A model generated the notes under the pieces. The model saw only the letters and a program-made list of their open reading frames with translations, made no database searches and had not been told where the DNA came from. A stretch of 64,000 nt of DNA. It comes from UBA4615 sp046046245. Lineage in GTDB: Bacteria > Pseudomonadota > Gammaproteobacteria > Burkholderiales > Burkholderiaceae_E. The stretch spans positions 1 to 64,000 of the forward strand of contig JBJOKE010000014.1 in NCBI GenBank assembly GCA_046046245.1, written 5' to 3'. Within the stretch, counting starts at the first letter, position 1; each line of letters starts with the position of its first letter. Of the stretch, positions 58,697 through 64,000 are shown one piece after another. Position numbers and translations under genes: made by a program.

Positions 58697-59583
58697 GCTC
58701 GGGCGACACGCCGACCCTGGTGGTCGAGGACCGCTGCACGCTCGCGCTGGTGCGACGGCTCGCGGCGATGCTCGACCGCGATCCGGCCACGCTGCGCGAG
58801 GGCGACCCGCTGCCCTTCGGCTGGCAGGTCACGATGTTCAACCTGCCGACCCCGCAGTCGCGGCTGCGCCCCGACGGCGCGGGCGACCTCGCGGTGCCGC
58901 TGCCGGACCTGGGGCTGCCGCGGCTGATGCTCGCGGGGCGGCGCGTCGCGATGCACCACGCGGTGCCGATCGGCGCGCGCGTGCGGCGCGAGTCGCGCAG
59001 CGGCGAGGTCGCGCACAAGACCGGGCGCTCGGGTCGGTTCGCGGTGGTGCCGGTCGAGCACAGGATCTTCGTCGAGGAGGCGGCGGCGCCGGCGATCGTC
59101 GAGGTGCAGGAGTACGTGCTGCGCGAGGCGGCGCCGACGGCGGCGGTCGCCGCGTCCGGCGACGCGTCGCGCGCGGCGGCATCGGGCGCGCCCGCCCCGT
59201 CGGCGCCGGCCGCCGGGACCGCGGCCGCGGCCCCGCCCGAACCCGCCGATGCCGAGCGCAGCTGGACGCCCGACGAGCGCCTGCTCTTCCGCTTCTCCGC
59301 GATCACCGACAACCCGCACCGCATCCACTACGACCTGCCGTACGCGGCGGGCATCGAGGGCTATCCCGCGCTCGTCGTCAACGGCACGCTGCCGGCGATG
59401 GCGCTGCTCGAGCTGTTCCGCGCGACGACCGGCCGCGAGCCGGCCACGCTGGCGTCGCGCAACCTCGCGCCGATGTACGCGAACCGCCCGCTGCGGCTCG
59501 CGCTGCGACGCGCCGACGCCGGCTGGCGCCTGTGGGCGACCGACGCCGGCGGCACCGTCACCTGGGACGCCACCGTCGCCTGA
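58693..59583 (+). CDS. MaoC / mesaconyl-CoA-hydratase-like dehydratase
   Basis: This is a 296-residue protein with two hotdog domains. The first (about 1-140) resembles the FAS1-type N-terminal half of HTD2/mesaconyl-C4-CoA hydratases (PFGWQVTMFNLPTPQSRLRPD). The second holds the hydratase-2 motif SAITDNPHRIHYD (Asp and His) and YPALVVNGTLPAMALLE. A 45-residue Ala/Pro-rich linker (about 150-195) joins them. It is coupled to the thiolase gene and 3 bases from the next gene. It hydrates or dehydrates a CoA ester in this operon's pathway. Confidence 0.82.
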   Translation: MSSGDTPTLVVEDRCTLALVRRLAAMLDRDPATLREGDPLPFGWQVTMFNLPTPQSRLRPDGAGDLAVPLPDLGLPRLMLAGRRVAMHHAVPIGARVRRESRSGEVAHKTGRSGRFAVVPVEHRIFVEEAAAPAIVEVQEYVLREAAPTAAVAASGDASRAAASGAPAPSAPAAGTAAAAPPEPADAERSWTPDERLLFRFSAITDNPHRIHYDLPYAAGIEGYPALVVNGTLPAMALLELFRATTGREPATLASRNLAPMYANRPLRLALRRADAGWRLWATDAGGTVTWDATVA

Positions 59584-59586
59584 GCC

Positions 59587-60438
59587 ATGGCCGACGCCGT
59601 CCGCCCCGCCCCGCGCCGCGCCTGCGCGCTCGCCGTCGACCTCATCGCCGCGTCGCAGCGCATCGCCGCACGGGTCTTCGCCGCCCTCGGCACGCCGCGC
59701 CGCGCCGCCGCCTTCGTGACCGTGCTCGCCGCGGCCGTGTCACTGCCGCCGCGCGCGGCGCACGCGCAACCCGACTGGCCCGCCGCACGCCCGGTCCGCA
59801 TCGTGATCGCATTCGGCGCCGGATCGGCATCCGACATCTTCGCGAGGATGATCGCCGAGCGGCTGCAGAAGACGCTGTCGCAGGCGGTGATCGTCGAGGC
59901 CAAGCCCGGCGCGTCGGGGCAGATCGCCGCCGAGGCGGTCGCGCGTGCGCCGGCCGACGGCCACACGCTCTTCGTGACGACGAATACCACGCATTCGGCG
60001 AATCCGTTCCTGTTCCGCAAGCTGTCGTACGACCCGATCCGCGACTTCACGCCGATCGCGCGCGTCGGCTACTTCCCGTTCGTGCTGCTGGTCGACGCGT
60101 CGCGGTCGGTTCGCACGGTGGCCGAGCTGATCGCGCTCGGCCGGGAGAAGCCGGGCACGATCGGCTACGCCTACACCAGCAGCGCCGGCCAGGTCGCGGC
60201 CGCGGCGCTCGCGAACGCGACGCGGATGGACGCCGTGGGCGTCGCCTACAAGGCCGCACCGCAGGCGCTCACCGACGTGGCGGGCGGCCAGGCGACCTTC
60301 ACCATCGTCGACCTCGCGACCAGCCAGCCGTTCGTGAAGTCGGGCCGGCTGCGACCGATCGCGGTCACGCCGCTGGAACGCACCGCGCTCGCGGTCTGGG
60401 AACGGCAGGTGCGGATCGCCGGCGTGCAGCCGGAATGA
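59587..60438 (+). pseudogene. Bug/TctC-family solute-binding protein with a C-terminal internal deletion
   Basis: The first 230 mature residues are a normal Bug protein (PARPVRIVIAFGAGSASD, EAKPGASGQ, FVTTNTTHSANPFLF). After IAVTPLERTAL the sequence jumps to VWERQVRIAGVQPE, the usual extreme C-terminus. About 70-75 residues, including the LPxxPTxxEAG and AP-x-GTP segments, are missing without loss of frame. The total is 283 residues against about 325. A missing lobe makes binding unlikely, so it is probably non-functional. It sits directly before an intact Bug gene that may have replaced it. Confidence 0.75.
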
Positions 60439-60476
60439 GCGCGGCGGCGGCGACGACACGAGGAGGAGACCTGCCG

Positions 60477-61484
60477 ATGAACCGATCCGACCGGCGTACC
60501 CCGCCGCACGCCGCGGCCCGGCGCGGCGCGTTCGCGCTGCTCGCCTGTGCCGCGCTCGCCGCACCGATCGCCGCGACCGCACAGACCGCCGACTGGCCGG
60601 CGCGTCCGATCCGCATGATCGTCTCGGTCGGCGCCGGGGGCGCCACGGACTCGATGGCGCGCCGTCTCGCCGAGCGCCTCGGGCAGTCGCTCGGCCAGGG
60701 CGTGGCGGTCGAGAACCAGCCGGGCGGCAGCGGCGTGATCGCCGCGCAGACGGTCGCGCGCGCGGCCCCGGACGGCTACACGATCCTGATCGGCACCAAC
60801 ACCACGCACGCGGGCAACGCGGCCTTCATGAAGTCGCTGCCCTACGACCCGGTCGGCGACTTCGCGCCGATCGCGCGGCTCGGCATCGCGGCGCTCGTGC
60901 TGTCGCTGAACGCGTCGGTGCCGGCGTCGACGGTCCAGGAATTCGTCGCCTACGCGAAGGCGAATCCCGGCAAGGTCGCGTTCGGCAGCGGTACCGGCTC
61001 GGCCCGTCTCGCCTCCGAGCTGCTGAAGGCGAGGGCCGGCCTCGACATGCTCAGCGTGCCGTACAAGTCGAACGCGCCCGCGCTCACCGACCTGCGCGGC
61101 GGCCAGATCCAGATGCTGATGGGCGACATCGCGCTGATGGCGCCGCACATCCAGTCCGGCGCGGTGAAGGGCCTCGCGGTCACCAGTGCGCAGCGCTCGG
61201 CCGCGCTGCCGCAGCTGCCCACGATGCAGGAGGCCGGCATCGCCGGCTACGAGCTCGTCGGCTTCATCGCGGCCTTCGCCCCGAAGGGCACGCCCGAGCC
61301 GATCGTGCGGCGGCTCAACGAGGAGATGACGAAGGTGCTGCGAGACCGCGAGTTCGCCGCGTCGATGACCGCGGCCGGCGTCGATCCGGCGCCGAGCACG
61401 CCGCAGGGCCTGCACGACTGGGTCGTGCAGGAGACGCGCAAGTGGATCGAGCTCGCGCGCGGCGCGGGCATCCAGCCGGAGTGA
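60477..61484 (+). CDS. Bug/TctC-family periplasmic solute-binding protein
   Basis: This 335-residue protein has AGGAGGAG before ATG 60477, a leader ending near ATAQT, WPARPIRMIVSVGAGGATD, ENQPGGSGV and ARAAPDGYTILIGTNTTHAG. All C-terminal Bug segments are present. It is in the thiolase/MaoC operon, 7 bases before the fused CoA-transferase gene, and probably serves uptake of that pathway's acid. Confidence 0.92.
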   Translation: MNRSDRRTPPHAAARRGAFALLACAALAAPIAATAQTADWPARPIRMIVSVGAGGATDSMARRLAERLGQSLGQGVAVENQPGGSGVIAAQTVARAAPDGYTILIGTNTTHAGNAAFMKSLPYDPVGDFAPIARLGIAALVLSLNASVPASTVQEFVAYAKANPGKVAFGSGTGSARLASELLKARAGLDMLSVPYKSNAPALTDLRGGQIQMLMGDIALMAPHIQSGAVKGLAVTSAQRSAALPQLPTMQEAGIAGYELVGFIAAFAPKGTPEPIVRRLNEEMTKVLRDREFAASMTAAGVDPAPSTPQGLHDWVVQETRKWIELARGAGIQPE

Positions 61485-61491
61485 GCCGCGG

Positions 61492-63984
61492 ATGACCGGA
61501 GGATCGACGGGTCGGGACCTGGTCGTCGTCGAGATCGGCGGCGCCGCGGGCGGCATGTCGACGGCCTACGCGGGCTGGCTGCTCGCGCGGCTGGGGGCGC
61601 GGGTGCTGCGGCTCGACGCCCCGGACGCGGCGGCGCCCGCGGGCGGTGCGCCGCGCGGGGACTCGCCGATCGCGCTGGCACTCGAGGCGCTCGGCCTCGG
61701 CAAGGCGGTCGAGCCGCTGCCCTCGGATGCGGACGGCCTCGACGCGCGGCTCGCGGACGCCGACGCGCTGATCTGCGATCCGTCCCGGCTGCCGGCCGCG
61801 GTCGGCACGCTGGATGCGCTGCGCACGCGCCACCCGTCGCTGGTGATCGGCGCCGCGTCGATCTTCGGGGTCTCGGGTCCGAACGCCGCGCAGCCGGGCA
61901 CCGCGCTCGACGCGCAGGCGATGTCGGGCGCGGCGTGGGCGCTGGGCGAACCCGACCGCCCGCCGCTGGCGCTGCCGCCGGGCATCGTCGAGCACCAGTC
62001 GGGCGCGATGCTCGCGGCCGGCGTGCTGCTCGCGCTGGCGGTCCGCGACGACCTCGGCACCGGCCGCGTCGTCGACGTCGCGCTCGCCGACGTGCTCGCC
62101 AGCCACGTCGCCGGCAACTGCCGCTTCCTGATCCACCACGGGATGCGCTGGCACCGCAGCGGCCGGCGCGCCTCCGACTCGGGCGGCGCCTATCCGTTCG
62201 TGATCCTGCCCTGCGCCGACGGCCAGGTCTGCCTGACCGGCCGCACGCGCGAGGAATGGCAGCGGCTGGTCGGCGCGATGGGGGAGCCCGCGTGGGCGTC
62301 CGAGCCGCGCTACCAGGACCTGCGCGCGATGGGCCGCCGGTATCCGGAGGAGGTCGACGCGCTCGTCGCGCCGTGGTTCGCCGCGCGCACCACCGCCGAA
62401 CTCGAGCGGATCGCGCTCGAGGCGAACCTGATCGTCTCGCCGCTGCGCACGCTGCCCGACGTGCTGCGCACGCCGCACTTCCATGCGGACGGCTTCCTCG
62501 AGACCGCCCGGATCGGTGGCGCCGACCGGCTGGTGCCGGGGCTGCCGTACTCGGTGCACGAGGTCCGGGCGGCCGATGCGCCGGATCTCGCGGCGACGGT
62601 GCTCGCGGGAACGGGCGGCACGGCGGCGCCGGGATCGTCGGGAGGCTCCGCCGCATCCGGTGTGCCGCCGGCGTCGTCTCCTGGGTCGTCTCCTGGGTCG
62701 TCGCCGGTGTCCTCGTCCCAGCCGTCGGCCGCGTCGTCGCCCTCGCCGAGGCCGCCTCGCGGCCCGCTCGTCGGGCTGCGCGTGCTCGACCTCGGCTGGG
62801 TCTGGTCCGCGCCGTGGGCCGGCACGATGCTCGCCGAGCTCGGCGCCGAGGTGATCAAGGTCGAGCACGCGAAGCGGCCGGACAACCTGCGCCTGTCGGG
62901 CCGCGTCTGGCGCGACGGCACGCCGCTCGACGGCCCGAGCGCCGAGATGTCGCCGATGTTCCACCAGGTCAACCACGGCAAGCTCGGCATCACGCTGAAC
63001 GCGAAGGATCCGCGCGGCGCGGCGCTGATCCGCCGGCTCGCCGCGATCAGCGACGTGGCGATCGAGAACATGTCGCCCGGCTCGGTCGACCGGCAGGGGC
63101 TGGGCTGGGACGCGCTGTCGGCGGAGAACCCGCGGCTGGTGATGCTGTCGATGTCGAGCGCCGGCCAGTTCGGCGCGCTGTCGTCGATGCGCGCCTACGC
63201 GCCGACGATGTCGTCGTTCGCCGGCATGGAGGCGCTGGTCGGCTACCCGGGCGAGTCGCCGATCGGCGCGCTGAACTTCGCGCTCGGCGACCCGAACGGC
63301 TCGATGCACGCGCTGGGGGTGCTGCTCGCCGCGCTGCGACGCGCGCGCGCCACCGGACGCGGCGCCTACATCGACCTGTCGCAGGTCGAGGCGCTCGCGG
63401 GGACGCTGCGGCCCTGGCTGCTCGACGCGCAGCGGCGCGGCGGCCAACCGCCCTGCACGGGCACCGCGCATCCGGACATGGCGCCGCACGGCCTCTACCC
63501 GGCCGCGGGCGACGACGCGTGGCTGAGCCTCGCGGTCACCGACGACGCCGCGTGGCACGCGCTGTGCGCGCTCGCACCGGACGCGCCCTGGGCCGCCGAC
63601 GCCGCCCTCGCGACCCGCGACGGCCGGCTCGCGCGCCGCGACGCGCTCGACGCCGCGATCGCGCGCTGGACCGCCACGCAGCCGCGCGACGCGCTGGTCG
63701 CGCGGCTGCGTGCGGCCGGCGTCGCCGCCTCGCCGGTGCTATCGATCGCCGAGGCCTGGACCGACCCGCAGTTCGTCGCGCGGCGGATGAGCGAGCGCGT
63801 CGAGATCCCGCACTACGGCCCGGAGACGCTGTTCCGCGCGCCGTGGACCTTCTCCGACTTCGAGCCCCGGATTGGGCGCGCGGGCCCGACGACGGGCGAG
63901 CACAACGCACAGGTCCTCGGCGGCCTGCTCGGGCTCGCCGACGACGAGATCGCGCGGCTGGTCGCCGAGGGCGTGATCGCCTGA
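61492..63984 (+). CDS. Tandem-fused class III CoA-transferase (two CaiB domains)
   Basis: This 830-residue protein consists of two complete CaiB/BaiF domains joined by a Ser/Pro/Gly-rich linker at about 372-425. In the second half the catalytic Asp is present (Asp600 in LNFALGDPNGSMHALG), along with LVGLRVLDLGWVWSAPWAGT and GAEVIKVEHAKR. In the first half the matching segment reads LPPGIVEHQSGAMLAAG, with Glu167 where Asp is expected, and the nucleotide-side loop is degenerate. The first half may therefore be structural, giving a fused pseudo-heterodimer. It closes the thiolase/MaoC/Bug operon and would activate the imported acid. Confidence 0.87.
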   Translation: MTGGSTGRDLVVVEIGGAAGGMSTAYAGWLLARLGARVLRLDAPDAAAPAGGAPRGDSPIALALEALGLGKAVEPLPSDADGLDARLADADALICDPSRLPAAVGTLDALRTRHPSLVIGAASIFGVSGPNAAQPGTALDAQAMSGAAWALGEPDRPPLALPPGIVEHQSGAMLAAGVLLALAVRDDLGTGRVVDVALADVLASHVAGNCRFLIHHGMRWHRSGRRASDSGGAYPFVILPCADGQVCLTGRTREEWQRLVGAMGEPAWASEPRYQDLRAMGRRYPEEVDALVAPWFAARTTAELERIALEANLIVSPLRTLPDVLRTPHFHADGFLETARIGGADRLVPGLPYSVHEVRAADAPDLAATVLAGTGGTAAPGSSGGSAASGVPPASSPGSSPGSSPVSSSQPSAASSPSPRPPRGPLVGLRVLDLGWVWSAPWAGTMLAELGAEVIKVEHAKRPDNLRLSGRVWRDGTPLDGPSAEMSPMFHQVNHGKLGITLNAKDPRGAALIRRLAAISDVAIENMSPGSVDRQGLGWDALSAENPRLVMLSMSSAGQFGALSSMRAYAPTMSSFAGMEALVGYPGESPIGALNFALGDPNGSMHALGVLLAALRRARATGRGAYIDLSQVEALAGTLRPWLLDAQRRGGQPPCTGTAHPDMAPHGLYPAAGDDAWLSLAVTDDAAWHALCALAPDAPWAADAALATRDGRLARRDALDAAIARWTATQPRDALVARLRAAGVAASPVLSIAEAWTDPQFVARRMSERVEIPHYGPETLFRAPWTFSDFEPRIGRAGPTTGEHNAQVLGGLLGLADDEIARLVAEGVIA

Positions 63985-64000
63985 CGACACCGATGACCCA

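Overview
The window reads as a chromosomal piece of a GC-rich Burkholderiales-type betaproteobacterium. The main reason is seven Bug/TctC-type periplasmic solute-binding proteins set among aromatic and acyl-CoA catabolism genes, a hallmark of Bordetella/Achromobacter-like genomes. No rRNA, tRNA or CRISPR array was seen. The genus is inferred from gene content only.

Bases 1-14.1 kb form an accessory island. The base composition of 0.4-6.1 kb is clearly less GC-rich than the rest. A tight five-gene minus-strand operon (6107 to 425) encodes a four-TM coiled-coil protein, a membrane-anchored vWA-like protein, a ZorA/TolQ/MotA-like channel with a long coiled-coil tail, a ZorB/TolR/MotB-like partner with Glu27 where the family has Asp, and an exported staphylococcal-nuclease-fold enzyme. 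Next to it is a 2024-residue DUF4011/SF1-helicase/Vsr-like-nuclease/DUF3320 protein. Diverged copies of one repeat flank the island (345-370 and 13953-13978), and three 20-bp units at 14000-14059 look like a transposon end. I propose the five-gene operon as a Zorya-like but previously undescribed defence or envelope system.

14.2-24.5 kb: a truncated hydrolase and a secreted beta-propeller/mannose-lectin protein are followed by a minus-strand catabolic cluster: nitrilase, MarR, both aconitase-X subunits, sulfatase, two Bug proteins and an alpha/beta hydrolase. TTGT-N4-ACAA palindromes sit on the nitrilase and sulfatase promoters and define a likely MarR regulon. MarR appears to start at a CTG codon.

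24.6-37.2 kb: truD, a frameshifted lipoprotein hydrolase, two metallophosphoesterases, a phospholipase-D lipoprotein, a spermidine-synthase-like protein, and a GGDEF-EAL protein beside a solute-binding protein.

37.2-51.3 kb: a GntR regulon (RBBP9-like hydrolase, BKACE, TauD dioxygenase, Bug) has TGTCGACA palindromes lying on promoter -35 boxes. It is followed by an eight-gene operon (two CaiB transferases, HMG-CoA-lyase-like enzyme, TauD, Bug, IclR, CitE-like lyase, SDR) that looks like a complete degradation route for an unknown acid.

51.3-56.9 kb: the gentisate pathway (3-hydroxybenzoate 6-hydroxylase, gentisate dioxygenase, fumarylpyruvate hydrolase) with a divergent LysR gene. Its maleylpyruvate isomerase is reduced to a deleted, frameshifted remnant. 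A GST and a frameshifted cupin follow. 57.2-64 kb: a plus-strand operon of thiolase-like protein, MaoC-like dehydratase, an internally deleted Bug, an intact Bug, and a tandem-fused CaiB protein. A possible start codon of a further gene lies at 63993, at the window edge. Several genes carry single-base frameshifts, which may be real decay or sequence error.
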